64,000 bases of DNA from Actinoallomurus liliacearum (GTDB lineage Bacteria; Actinomycetota; Actinomycetes; Streptosporangiales; Streptosporangiaceae). The stretch covers positions 310,001-374,000 of the forward strand of contig NZ_BAABHJ010000027.1 in the NCBI RefSeq assembly GCF_039542035.1, given 5' to 3'. Both the position numbers and the translations under genes were made by a program. A model generated the notes under the pieces. It made no database searches. It saw only the letters and a program-made list of their open reading frames with translations, and was not told the origin of the DNA. Below are positions 24,771-32,601 of the stretch, in pieces. Each line of letters opens with the position of its first letter. The stretch's first letter is position 1.

Positions 24771-25919
24771 TCAGGAGAGGTCTGCCGGGGGCGGCGGGGT
24801 CCAGCGGGAGATCGGTGAGCGCACGCCGTACTCGGCCTTCAGCTCCTGCGGGATGGCGTAGTGCATGACGCGCCCCCGGGTCAGGGAGGACAGTTCGAGC
24901 ACCGAGACCAGGCGGCCGAGCCGGTCGGACAGTTGCGCGGCCCAGGGCCCGCGGTCCTCGAGGCGTTCGAGCGCGCCGAGGAGGACCGGGGCGACCCCGA
25001 TGACGGAGTCCCAGCGCGACCGCGGGACCTGGAGCCAGTCGGCCGTGGTGTCGCCGACCAGGAAGCGGATGAGCGCGGGGACCACCGGGTCCAGGAGCGT
25101 GCCGGGGACGACCCCCTCGTACATCTCGATCAACTGCCCGGTGAGGTGTGCCCCTTCGGGGGACGGCCCCATGTGGCGGAACATGTACCGGTCGGAGAAC
25201 CGGCGGGCCGCCTCGAGGTCGGGCGGAATGGTCGCCGGGTCGCAGCCGAGGACCGCGCCCACCACCCGCCAGGCGTAGTAGTACGCCTCGGCGCCGTCGG
25301 GAGTGATGTGGACGCCCATGCGGTGCAGTGCGTCCAGCACCTGGATGCTGAACATCATCAGCCCGCCGAGCATGTCCTCCTGGCAGATCGGGACGGGCTC
25401 CGGCCACTTGCCCGCCTCCTTCAGGTGACGGCGGATGGAGGCGTGCAGCAGCCGGACCTTCTGTGCCGCCGGGAGGAACCGGCCACCGGCCTCGAACGCG
25501 TCCGGTCGCATGAGGTACACGGTGAACTGCCCGGTCTCGGCCATGCGCCGCGACGGGTAGGCCAGCGAGTGCGTCGCGGACAGCAGCTTGGCGATGTGCG
25601 GGACGACGTAACACGCCGGCATCGCCGCGAACGACAGGGCGGTCGAGATGTGCACGTCGTTGTCGATGAAGAACTGCCGGGCCCGCTCCATGACCGCCCA
25701 GTCGACCCACTCCGGCGGAGTCGCCGTCGCCTCCAGGTAGTCACGGGCGGCGTCGGGGACGTCCTCGGGCAGCGCCTGGCCGGAGACGGCGAACCAGCGC
25801 ATGAGCGTGTTGAACCTGGCCACCCCCGCTCCGGCGAACAGCGCCTCGACGGTCGCGTCGGCCAGGTCGTCGCCCTTGAGGCGCAGGCCGTCCAGGTACT
25901 CGTCGGTGTACTCATTCAT
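24771..25919 (-). CDS. MpaB/DUF2236-family (Lcp-like) oxygenase
   Basis: A 382-residue protein of the oxygenase MpaB/DUF2236 family, related to latex-clearing protein (heme rubber oxygenase) and fungal MpaB, which cleave isoprenoid double bonds. Supporting segments are the arginine/histidine region VRLLHASIRRHLKEAG, ICQEDMLGGLMMFSIQVLDAL, and a C-terminal MHYAIPQELKAEYGV. No Tat or Sec signal is visible, unlike Lcp. ATG 25919 overlaps the end of the polyprenyl synthase gene, so the pair is coupled. Coupling suggests it cleaves or oxidises the prenyl product. Substrate is inference. Confidence 0.82.
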   Translation of the reverse strand: MNEYTDEYLDGLRLKGDDLADATVEALFAGAGVARFNTLMRWFAVSGQALPEDVPDAARDYLEATATPPEWVDWAVMERARQFFIDNDVHISTALSFAAMPACYVVPHIAKLLSATHSLAYPSRRMAETGQFTVYLMRPDAFEAGGRFLPAAQKVRLLHASIRRHLKEAGKWPEPVPICQEDMLGGLMMFSIQVLDALHRMGVHITPDGAEAYYYAWRVVGAVLGCDPATIPPDLEAARRFSDRYMFRHMGPSPEGAHLTGQLIEMYEGVVPGTLLDPVVPALIRFLVGDTTADWLQVPRSRWDSVIGVAPVLLGALERLEDRGPWAAQLSDRLGRLVSVLELSSLTRGRVMHYAIPQELKAEYGVRSPISRWTPPPPADLS

Positions 25920-26901
25920 CAGCGGTCGCCTCGCAGATCAGTCGGGTCAGGGCGGTGGCGGCCTCGGGGGCCAGCCGGGAGCCGTGGAGCGCCGCGCGAG
26001 CGGTCTCGGCGCGGTCGTCGATCATCTGCCGGACCTCGTCGGGCGCACCGGACCGCCGCATGATGTCCCGGATCTCGGCGGCGTCGGACGGGGCGACCGG
26101 ACCGTCGATGAGGTCGCCCAGCCGCCGCCGGTCGGGCCCCGTCGCCCGGGCCAGTGTCAGGGCCAGCAACGCGGTCGGCTTGCGGCCCGTCAAGTCGTCC
26201 AGGGCCGACTTGCCGGTCCGCGCGGGGTCGCCGAACACGCCCCACAGGTCGTCACGGAGCTGGAACGCCTCACCGAGCGGACGCGCGTACGCCGCCAGCG
26301 TGCGCAGCGTCGCGGGGTCGGCTCCCCCGAGCACGGCGCCGATCTGCAGCGGTCGCTCGACGGTGTACGACCCGGTCTTGAACCGCACGATCGCCAGGGA
26401 ACGGGCCAGGTCGGGCGCGCCTCCGGTGCGGAGGATCTCCAGGCACTCGCCGGCCACCAGCTCGCGGCCCATCGTGGCCCAGACGGGCAGGGCCCGGGCC
26501 AGGAACGTCCGTGGCAGACCCGACGCGTGGAAGAGCTGCCCCGCCCACGCCATCAGCAGGTCCCCGATCATGATGGCCAGGCCGTCGCCGAGGCTCTCGT
26601 GCGCCGTCACGCGGCCGCGCCGCAGCGGGCTCCGGTCGATGATGTCGTCGTGGACGATCGCCGCGGCGTGCACCAGTTCCAGGGCCGCCGCCGCCCGTAC
26701 CATCGCGTCGGTGTCCGGCTGACCCGACGCCCGCCACCCCCAGTAGCAGAACGCCGGGCGGATCCGCTTGCCGCCGGCGATCGAGGCGCGCATCTGCTCG
26801 GCGACGGGCGTGAGCCCTCCGTCGAGCGCGAGCAGCTCGCCGAGCTCGGTCTCGACGAACTCCGTCAGGGCGCGGTCGACCCGGAACCGCAGGTCAGTCA
26901 T
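25912..26901 (-). CDS. Polyprenyl diphosphate synthase
   Basis: A 329-residue trans-isoprenyl diphosphate synthase. First Asp-rich motif VHDDIIDRSPLRRG, second Asp-rich region QLRDDLWGVFGDPARTGKSA. Both support condensation of allylic diphosphates with IPP. The residues before the first motif (AAAALELVHAAAIV) do not clearly fix chain length. Overlaps the oxygenase gene by 8 bases and the small gene upstream by 8 bases, so the three form a compact operon. Confidence 0.92.
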   Translation of the reverse strand: MTDLRFRVDRALTEFVETELGELLALDGGLTPVAEQMRASIAGGKRIRPAFCYWGWRASGQPDTDAMVRAAAALELVHAAAIVHDDIIDRSPLRRGRVTAHESLGDGLAIMIGDLLMAWAGQLFHASGLPRTFLARALPVWATMGRELVAGECLEILRTGGAPDLARSLAIVRFKTGSYTVERPLQIGAVLGGADPATLRTLAAYARPLGEAFQLRDDLWGVFGDPARTGKSALDDLTGRKPTALLALTLARATGPDRRRLGDLIDGPVAPSDAAEIRDIMRRSGAPDEVRQMIDDRAETARAALHGSRLAPEAATALTRLICEATADE

Positions 26902-27127
26902 CCGCGCCCCGCTCGGCGACCCGGCGGGCCAGCACCTCCATGTGCGACTCGGGCTCCGGGCCGGTGCGCCGGACCGCCAGCTCGCCGCGCGCCCGCAACT
27001 CCTCTCGTACCTCCGCGAGGCCGGGAAGGCGCCGGGCGGCGCCCCGCAGCCCGCCCGTCACCAGGTCGGCCAGCCCGGCCGTCAGGTAGAGGATCTCGTC
27101 GTACGGCCCGCCGCCGTTCCTCGCCAT
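26894..27127 (-). CDS. Small helical protein, first gene of the polyprenyl operon
   Basis: A 77-residue protein that I do not recognise. It appears fully helical (DEILYLTAGLADLVTGGLRG; VREELRARGELAVRR; HMEVLARRVAER) with no membrane helix or Cys cluster. ATG 27127 follows GGAGAG. The 3' end overlaps the polyprenyl synthase start, so it is translationally tied to that gene and may be a regulator or partner subunit. An inverted repeat sits just upstream. Confidence 0.7.
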   Translation of the reverse strand: MARNGGGPYDEILYLTAGLADLVTGGLRGAARRLPGLAEVREELRARGELAVRRTGPEPESHMEVLARRVAERGADD

Positions 27128-27142
27128 GACCACTCTCCGCTT

Positions 27143-27158
27143 CGATGTCGATACATCG
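27143..27158. promoter_or_regulatory. Inverted repeat upstream of the polyprenyl operon
   Basis: CGATGTCGATACATCG: 6-base arms with a CGAT spacer, 15 bases ahead of the first gene's start codon, so a bound protein would block transcription start or translation. Cognate regulator unknown; the divergent IclR-type gene is one candidate. Confidence 0.4.
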
Positions 27159-27352
27159 AGTGATAGCACCGGAATCGGCGGCATGGACGCTCATGGCCTC
27201 ATCAGGCCAGTTCCACGGAACGTGAGAGCGGGACGACCGTCCGTTCACCCGGACGGAGGCCCGGCCGGCGGTAAGAGCGGATCATTGACACCGCCGGAGG
27301 AGGCTTCCTAGTCTGTCCGGGATTTCGTACGGCGTTCGGGAAGGCGGCCGTG

Positions 27353-28129
27353 ATGGGGCGTGCGGTACCGGCGGTGACTCGTGCCCTCGACATCCTCGAG
27401 CTGTTCCTGGACCGGCCCACCCTGTCCGCTCCGGAGATCACCGAACGCCTCGGGCTGCCGCGGACGACGGTCCACGAACTGGTCACCACGCTGACCGAGC
27501 GGGCCTATCTCATCCCGACGCCCGGGCAGCCGACCCGCTACCGCCTGGGCATGCGGCTGTTCCAGCTCGGCAGCGTCTTCGCCGACCAGCTCGACCTCGC
27601 CCACGAGGCGCGCGAGGCCGCCCAGCTCGTCGCCGCCGAATGCGACGAGACGGTCCACGTCGCGGTCCTCGACGGAACGGACGTCGTGTACATCGCCAAG
27701 GCCGACAGCACCCATCCCGTCCGCATGGTCTCCGCCGTGGGACGGCGCCTGCCGGCGCACTGCACCGGCGTCGGCAAGATGCTGCTGTCCGGCCTGACCT
27801 CCGAGGCCCTGGACGCCGCCTACCCGCTCGACGGCGAGCTGACCGCCATGACCGACCACAGCGTCACCTCGCCCGTACGGCTGCGGGCGCACCTGGACGA
27901 CATCCGGCGGCAGGGCCTGTCGTACGACGAGTGCGAGTCGAACGAGGCCGTGTTCTGCGTCGCCGCACCCGTCTACGACCACACGCCCGCCATGGTCGCC
28001 GGGATGAGCATCTCGGTGCCGAGCATCCGCTGGGACGACCGGCGGCGCGAGGAGTGGAGCGCCCTGGTCCGCAAGGGCGCCGCCATCCTCTCCCAGCGCC
28101 TCGGCCACCGCCCCTCCCCCACCCGCTGA
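27353..28129 (+). CDS. IclR-family transcriptional regulator
   Basis: A 258-residue IclR protein. N-terminal winged helix (AVTRALDILELFLDRPTLSA; LGLPRTTVHELVTTL) and C-terminal GAF-like effector domain (VHVAVLDGTDVVYIAKADS; LPAHCTGVGKMLLSGL; GLSYDECESNEAVFCVAAPV). ATG 27353 has GGGAAGG upstream; GTG 27350 is equally possible. Divergent from the polyprenyl operon, and followed by a short symmetric hairpin shared with the convergent NmrA-like gene. Effector unknown. Confidence 0.9.
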   Translation: MGRAVPAVTRALDILELFLDRPTLSAPEITERLGLPRTTVHELVTTLTERAYLIPTPGQPTRYRLGMRLFQLGSVFADQLDLAHEAREAAQLVAAECDETVHVAVLDGTDVVYIAKADSTHPVRMVSAVGRRLPAHCTGVGKMLLSGLTSEALDAAYPLDGELTAMTDHSVTSPVRLRAHLDDIRRQGLSYDECESNEAVFCVAAPVYDHTPAMVAGMSISVPSIRWDDRRREEWSALVRKGAAILSQRLGHRPSPTR

Positions 28130-28143
28130 CCGCGACGCGGTCA
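28127..28143. terminator. Short symmetric hairpin between convergent genes
   Basis: TGACCGCGACGCGGTCA: 8-base arms around one base. It contains both stop codons of the convergent IclR and NmrA-like genes, so the two genes end on each other. Confidence 0.45.
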
Positions 28144-29001
28144 GGCGGTGGCCCGCCGGAAGGCGTCGGCGTTGCGGGCACACCAGTCGGCGAAGGTACG
28201 GGGCTTACGGCCGAGCAGGCGCTCCACGGTGTCGGTGCGGAATCCGGCGGTGTCGGCGCGCATGAGCGCGAACCCCTCGATGATGGCGTCGGCCAGCGCC
28301 GGGGGCGCTCCGTGGGGGAAGCGGGAGGCGACGGCCTCCTGCGGGGTGGCCACCGCCCGGACCTCGATGTCCCGGCCGGCCGCCGCGGCGAGGATCTCGA
28401 CCTGTTCGGCGACGGTGAACAGCTCGTCCCCGGTGATGACGTACTCCCGGCCCTGGTGGCCGTCACCGGTCAGGGCCAGGGCGGCGACGGCGGCGATGTC
28501 GGCCGGGTCGATCGGCGCGTAGCGGCCGGGGCCGATCGGGTCGAGGACGTAGCCGCCCTCCCGGACGGTGGGCAGCCAGTCGAAGGCGTTGGTCATGAAG
28601 CCACCGGGCCGCAGGAACGTGGCCGGGATCCCGGAGGCGCGGATCACCTGCTCGCGTTCGTGGTGCCAGCGGCCCATGGCGGGCATCGGGTCGCCGAGGA
28701 CGTTGAAGGAGGACAGGTGCACGATGTGGCCCACGCCGGCGGCCCGGGCGGCGGCGACGGCGTGGGCCGTGTGGTCGAGGCCGATGCCGGGGGTGAGCAG
28801 GAACAGCCGGTCGACGCCGGCGAAGACGGGCGGCAGCGTCGCCGGGTCGCCCAGGTCCGCGACGACGCGTTCGGCGCGCTCGGGCAGGGCGGCGGCGCGG
28901 GCCGGGTCGCGGACCAGGACGCGGAAGCTCGCGCCGGCGGCGTCCAGCTCACGGGTGAGCTCGCGGCCGACGTTCCCGGTCGCGCCGGTGACCAGTATCA
29001 T
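28141..29001 (-). CDS. NmrA-like NAD(P)-binding protein
   Basis: A 286-residue atypical short-chain dehydrogenase/NmrA-like protein. Rossmann motif VTGATGNVGRELTREL at the N-terminus, VRDPARAAAL after strand two, and HLSSFNVLGDP. Catalytic Tyr-Lys of classical SDRs is not evident, as usual in this group, which covers quinone reductases and redox sensors. It is controlled by the divergent MarR gene: a good promoter (29044-29072) is overlapped by an operator. Probably induced by a quinone or other reactive compound (inference). Confidence 0.87.
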   Translation of the reverse strand: MILVTGATGNVGRELTRELDAAGASFRVLVRDPARAAALPERAERVVADLGDPATLPPVFAGVDRLFLLTPGIGLDHTAHAVAAARAAGVGHIVHLSSFNVLGDPMPAMGRWHHEREQVIRASGIPATFLRPGGFMTNAFDWLPTVREGGYVLDPIGPGRYAPIDPADIAAVAALALTGDGHQGREYVITGDELFTVAEQVEILAAAAGRDIEVRAVATPQEAVASRFPHGAPPALADAIIEGFALMRADTAGFRTDTVERLLGRKPRTFADWCARNADAFRRATA

Positions 29002-29018
29002 GAGGACCCCTCAAGTCG

Positions 29019-29030
29019 TTTACCGGTTAA
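29019..29030. promoter_or_regulatory. MarR operator, site A
   Basis: TTTACCGGTTAA, nearly palindromic, sharing ACCGGTTA with site B. Centres of the two sites are 28 bases apart. It lies between the NmrA-like -10 box and its start codon. Confidence 0.6.
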
Positions 29031-29043
29031 TGAATTCGCGAGA

Positions 29044-29072
29044 ACGCTAACCGGTTAACGATCTACTGTCAA
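29044..29072 (-). promoter_or_regulatory. Promoter of the NmrA-like gene
   Basis: On the minus strand TTGACA (29072-29067), a 17-base spacer, then TAGCGT (29049-29044). Both boxes match the vegetative sigma consensus. Operator site B covers the spacer and the edge of the -10 box. Confidence 0.65.
29048..29057. promoter_or_regulatory. MarR operator, site B
   Basis: TAACCGGTTA, a perfect 10-base palindrome inside the NmrA-like promoter. Repression by occlusion is expected. Confidence 0.65.
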
Positions 29073-29131
29073 TCGGCCCGTGCCGCACCGGCGGACGCCG
29101 GGATCCGCGAGAGATCACTGGAGGCCCTGCG

Positions 29132-29584
29132 ATGCCCGAGTTCCTGGACCTGCACGGCAAGACCTCGAAGGCGGTCCGGGCGGTGGCCGAGGCCGCCGTG
29201 CGACGGCACGGCCTGCATCTCGGCCAGGATCACCTGCTCGCGGTGCTGTGGCGGCAGGACGGCCGCACGCCCGGCGAGGTCGCCGCGGCGCTGAACGTCA
29301 CCACCGCCAACGTGGTCAAGGCGGCCACCCGGATGGCCACCGCCGGCCTGCTCACCCGCCGTCGCGACGACCGGGACAACCGCCTGGTCCGGCTCTGGCT
29401 CACCGACGCCGGACGCGCGCTTCAGGAGCCCATCGAGAGGGAACGGCGGCTGATCGAGGAAAGGGTCACCGCCGACCTCACCCCGGACGAACGCCGGCAC
29501 CTCCTCAGCGCGCTGACCAAGATCCATGACTCCGCGAGCGCCCTGCTGAACCCGCCCGCCGACCGACGCGACCCGGCCACCTGA
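29132..29584 (+). CDS. MarR-family transcriptional regulator
   Basis: A 150-residue MarR protein: winged helix with RTPGEVAAALNVTTANVVKA as recognition region and the wing RRRDDRDNRLVRLWLTDAG. Dimer helices flank it. ATG 29132 follows CTGGAGG. Divergent from the NmrA-like gene with two ACCGGTTA operators between them, so it likely represses both genes and responds to a small phenolic or quinone ligand. Confidence 0.9.
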   Translation: MPEFLDLHGKTSKAVRAVAEAAVRRHGLHLGQDHLLAVLWRQDGRTPGEVAAALNVTTANVVKAATRMATAGLLTRRRDDRDNRLVRLWLTDAGRALQEPIERERRLIEERVTADLTPDERRHLLSALTKIHDSASALLNPPADRRDPAT

Positions 29585-29830
29585 AGCTCCGGAAGATGGG
29601 CTCCGGCGACCCGCCGCGAGTCCCGGCTCCATCCGCCCGGCGCGCCAAAGGCTCGGAGAACGGCTCCGGGAGGGCCCGGCTTGTCATGCTTCACCCCATT
29701 AGCGCGTTGATCTCGGCAGCCTTGACCGAGTCCTCTGCGCGCCCTCCAGTGAAGCCGGGCGCCGATCCTGACCCACGACCCAACAGAGCCCAGGACGGCG
29801 GTCGTGCCGCCCTAGGCCCTCGATCGGATA

Positions 29831-30895
29831 TCAGCGGCGGGTCTCGATCTTCAGGTCGCCTGCGGTCACATTGCGGATGTGGTCGCTGGCGAGCATGTCG
29901 TGCGGGAAGCCGAGTCCGATCGCGCCGGCCTCGTCGAGGCGGCCCAGCTGGGAGGCGGTGAAGTCGACCTCCAGGGCGCCCAGATTGTCCTCCAGCTGCG
30001 CGGGGGTGCGGGCGCCGATGATCGGTGCCGTCACGCTCGGATTCCGCAGGGTCCAGGCCAGCCCGACCTGGGCGGGTGTGCGGCCCAGCTCGGTGGCGAC
30101 CTCCTTCACGACATCGGCGATGGCCAGGTTACGCTCGGTGAGCATGCCCAAGGCGAGGTTGAAGCTCTTGCGGGTGCCGTCGCCGGACGCGACGTTCGTC
30201 GCGGTCAGGTCGTCGCGGCCGTACTTGCCGGTGAGCACCCCGCCGGCCAGGGGTGAATACGGAATCACCCCCAGCCCCATCTCCCGTGCCATGGGGATCA
30301 GGTCACGTTCCCCGGCACGCTCGATCAGGTTGTATTCGATCTGCAGCGCGACCAGCGGCGACCAGCCGCGCAGGTCGGCGATCGCCTGCATGCGCGACAC
30401 CTGCCAGGCCGGGGCGTTGCAGATCGCCACGTACAAGATCTTGCCCTGCCGCACCAGATCGTCCATGCCGCGCAGGATCTCCTCGACCGGTGTCGTGAAA
30501 TCCCACACGTGCAGGTAGAGCAGATCGATGTAGTCCGTATTGAGCCGTCGCAGACTCGCTTCCACCGAAGCGAACAGGCTCTTACGGTGACTTCCCCCGG
30601 AATTCGGGTCGCCGGGCCGGCGCAGCGTCGTGTATTTCGTTGCCAGCACCAGGCTTTCGCGATTGTCGCGGGTGAATTCGCCCAGCAGACGCTCGGAACT
30701 ACCATTGGTGTAGGTGTTGGCGGTGTCGATGAAGTTGCCGCCTCGCTCGACGTAGAGGTCGAACAGCTTCCGCGCCTCGTCCTGCTCGGCTCCCCAGCCC
30801 CAATCGGTGCCGAAGGTCGCCGCGCCCAGCGCCAGCGGTGATACCCGCAGCCCGGAGCGGCCCAGCAGCCGGTAGGTGTCGAGGGTGAGCGACAT
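29831..30895 (-). CDS. Aldo/keto reductase
   Basis: A 354-residue NADPH-dependent aldo/keto reductase of the YghZ/Tas-like class. The catalytic tetrad is visible: Asp and Tyr in FIDTANTYTNGSSE, Lys in VLATKYT, His in LLYLHVWD. The cofactor region IIGARTPAQLEDNLGALEV is near the C-terminus. ATG 30895 has GGAGGA. Lies divergent from an XRE regulator with a 117-base gap, a common arrangement for regulator-controlled AKRs. Substrate unknown. Confidence 0.9.
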   Translation of the reverse strand: MSLTLDTYRLLGRSGLRVSPLALGAATFGTDWGWGAEQDEARKLFDLYVERGGNFIDTANTYTNGSSERLLGEFTRDNRESLVLATKYTTLRRPGDPNSGGSHRKSLFASVEASLRRLNTDYIDLLYLHVWDFTTPVEEILRGMDDLVRQGKILYVAICNAPAWQVSRMQAIADLRGWSPLVALQIEYNLIERAGERDLIPMAREMGLGVIPYSPLAGGVLTGKYGRDDLTATNVASGDGTRKSFNLALGMLTERNLAIADVVKEVATELGRTPAQVGLAWTLRNPSVTAPIIGARTPAQLEDNLGALEVDFTASQLGRLDEAGAIGLGFPHDMLASDHIRNVTAGDLKIETRR

Positions 30896-31012
30896 CGTGT
30901 CCTCCTGCGCTCGTGGTCCGTTGCCGAGAACAAGGCTGCGACCGCCGCGAGCCGGGGTTAAGGGAAAGAGGTTCCTGGGAACGCCGGTCCTACCCTGGCT
31001 GTTGGAACGGGC

Positions 31013-31846
31013 ATGATCACCCACACCGTGGACACGGCACAGGAGATGGCCGCGTTCCTGCGGGCCCGTCGCGAACGACTGGACCCGCGTGACCTCGGTC
31101 TGCCGTCGCGTCGGCAGGCCCGGCGGACCCCGGGACTGCGCCGCGAAGAGGTCGCCGAACTGGCCGGGATCAGCGTCGACTACATCGTGCGGCTGGAACA
31201 GGGGCGCGGGCTGCGGCCCTCGGCGGACGTGGTGGAGGCGCTGGCCCGGGCGCTGCGCCTGGCCCCCGTCGAACGCGCCTACCTCTACGACCTGGCCCAG
31301 CAGCGCCCCCGCGACGCCGGCACGCCCGCCACCGCCGCAGCACCGCCGCTGGCCCGACTGGTCGCCGACCTGTCGCCGCTGCCGGTCATGCTGATGAACC
31401 ACCGCTACGACATCCTGGCCTGGAACCGCGAAATGACGAGGCTGCTACTGGATTTCGACACCCTTCCTCCATCGCAGCGCAATTCCATGTGGCTGTGCCT
31501 GCTGCATCCGGAGATACGCGAGTTCTACGTCGATCGGGAACGCGTCGTGCGGGAGGGCATCGCGCACCTGCGCGCCGCGTGGGCCGCGCATCCGGAGGAT
31601 CGGGCGTTGACCGGCCTCATTGCCGAATTCATCACTCGTGACGAGGATTTCGCGCGATTGTGGGCCGAGCGGGAAATCGAGGTCAACGGCCGCGGGCGCA
31701 AGGTGATGCGGCATCCTGACGTCGGTGCGATCGCGGTAAATTTCGAAGTGCTCATGCCGCTTCAAGATCCGGATCAGCGGTTGCTGATCTTCCGCGCCGC
31801 GGACGATGAGAGCCAGTCGGCATTGGACCGGTTGTGCGCACGGTGA
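31013..31846 (+). CDS. XRE/MmyB-like helix-turn-helix regulator
   Basis: A 277-residue regulator. N-terminal HTH (RREEVAELAGISVDYIVRLE) preceded by the basic linker RRQARRTPGL, and a C-terminal MmyB-like ligand-binding domain (PVMLMNHRYDILAWNREMTR; WLCLLHPEIREFYVD). This class typically represses a divergent oxidoreductase gene and senses small metabolites, possibly fatty acids. ATG 31013 is the only good start. Divergent from the aldo/keto reductase. Confidence 0.88.
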   Translation: MITHTVDTAQEMAAFLRARRERLDPRDLGLPSRRQARRTPGLRREEVAELAGISVDYIVRLEQGRGLRPSADVVEALARALRLAPVERAYLYDLAQQRPRDAGTPATAAAPPLARLVADLSPLPVMLMNHRYDILAWNREMTRLLLDFDTLPPSQRNSMWLCLLHPEIREFYVDRERVVREGIAHLRAAWAAHPEDRALTGLIAEFITRDEDFARLWAEREIEVNGRGRKVMRHPDVGAIAVNFEVLMPLQDPDQRLLIFRAADDESQSALDRLCAR

Positions 31847-31920
31847 TGTCGAACCGCCCATTCGCGCGCTGAGAGCCTTCGGTTCATCCCGCCGGCGTTT
31901 CCGCTGGATACCATGCCGCA

Positions 31921-32601
31921 GTGGGCACAGAACGGGCCAAGAAGGGCCATCATCGGACGAATCCACAAGGTGATGGCGGCTCGGGCGGCGGGGCCGGGGA
32001 GTTGCGGCCCCAGAGGCCGGCGCGCGATCTGCTCGACCGGACGCCCGTGCGGCTTCGCGTCGAAGGTGACCTGCTCGTCGGTTACGGCTTCGGCGACCAG
32101 CGTGTGACCGTCCCACGGTCGTCGGTGAAGGCGCTGGGCCACTACTACCGGCGGCGGTACCGGAGCGGTCCGAGCGAGGGGCTGGTCCTCCTCGACGGCG
32201 AGGACCGTATGCTGCTGCGCGCCAAAGGCGCCTGGAGCGCGGACCTGGTCGCCTTCTGCGGCAGGGCGGGACTGCCCCGGCCGCAGCGCCGGGACGGCGC
32301 ACGCCTGTGGCGGCGGGCGCCGGGCTACCGGCGGCTGCGGACCTCTCCTCGCGGCGCGGGCCTGGCCGCCGCTGTCATCGTCGTCGTCGTGCTCGCGGTG
32401 TCGATGCTCTGCGGGATGGCCGGCCTGTCCCTGATCTGGCTGCTGCCGGCGTCGTTCGGCCCCCTTCGTCTTCTCGTCGGCGGCGTCGCCCTCCTCGGCG
32501 GAGTCGTCGTCGGCGCGGCCCTGGGTGGCAAGGCGGTGGCCCGTGCCACCCAGGTGCTGAAGTGGGCGGCGCGCTCGGTGACGCGGTCAGGCCGGGCGTA
32601 G
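31921..32601 (+). CDS. Membrane protein of unknown function
   Basis: A 226-residue protein starting GTG 31921. The N-terminal 50 residues are polar and Gly/Arg rich. A small beta-rich soluble part follows (VRLRVEGDLLVGYGFGDQRV; LVLLDGEDRMLLRAKGAW). Two membrane helices are near the C-terminus (AAAVIVVVVLAVSMLCGMAG; LLVGGVALLGGVVVGAALGG). I do not recognise a family. It overlaps the convergent beta-galactosidase gene by 15 bases. Confidence 0.68.
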   Translation: MGTERAKKGHHRTNPQGDGGSGGGAGELRPQRPARDLLDRTPVRLRVEGDLLVGYGFGDQRVTVPRSSVKALGHYYRRRYRSGPSEGLVLLDGEDRMLLRAKGAWSADLVAFCGRAGLPRPQRRDGARLWRRAPGYRRLRTSPRGAGLAAAVIVVVVLAVSMLCGMAGLSLIWLLPASFGPLRLLVGGVALLGGVVVGAALGGKAVARATQVLKWAARSVTRSGRA

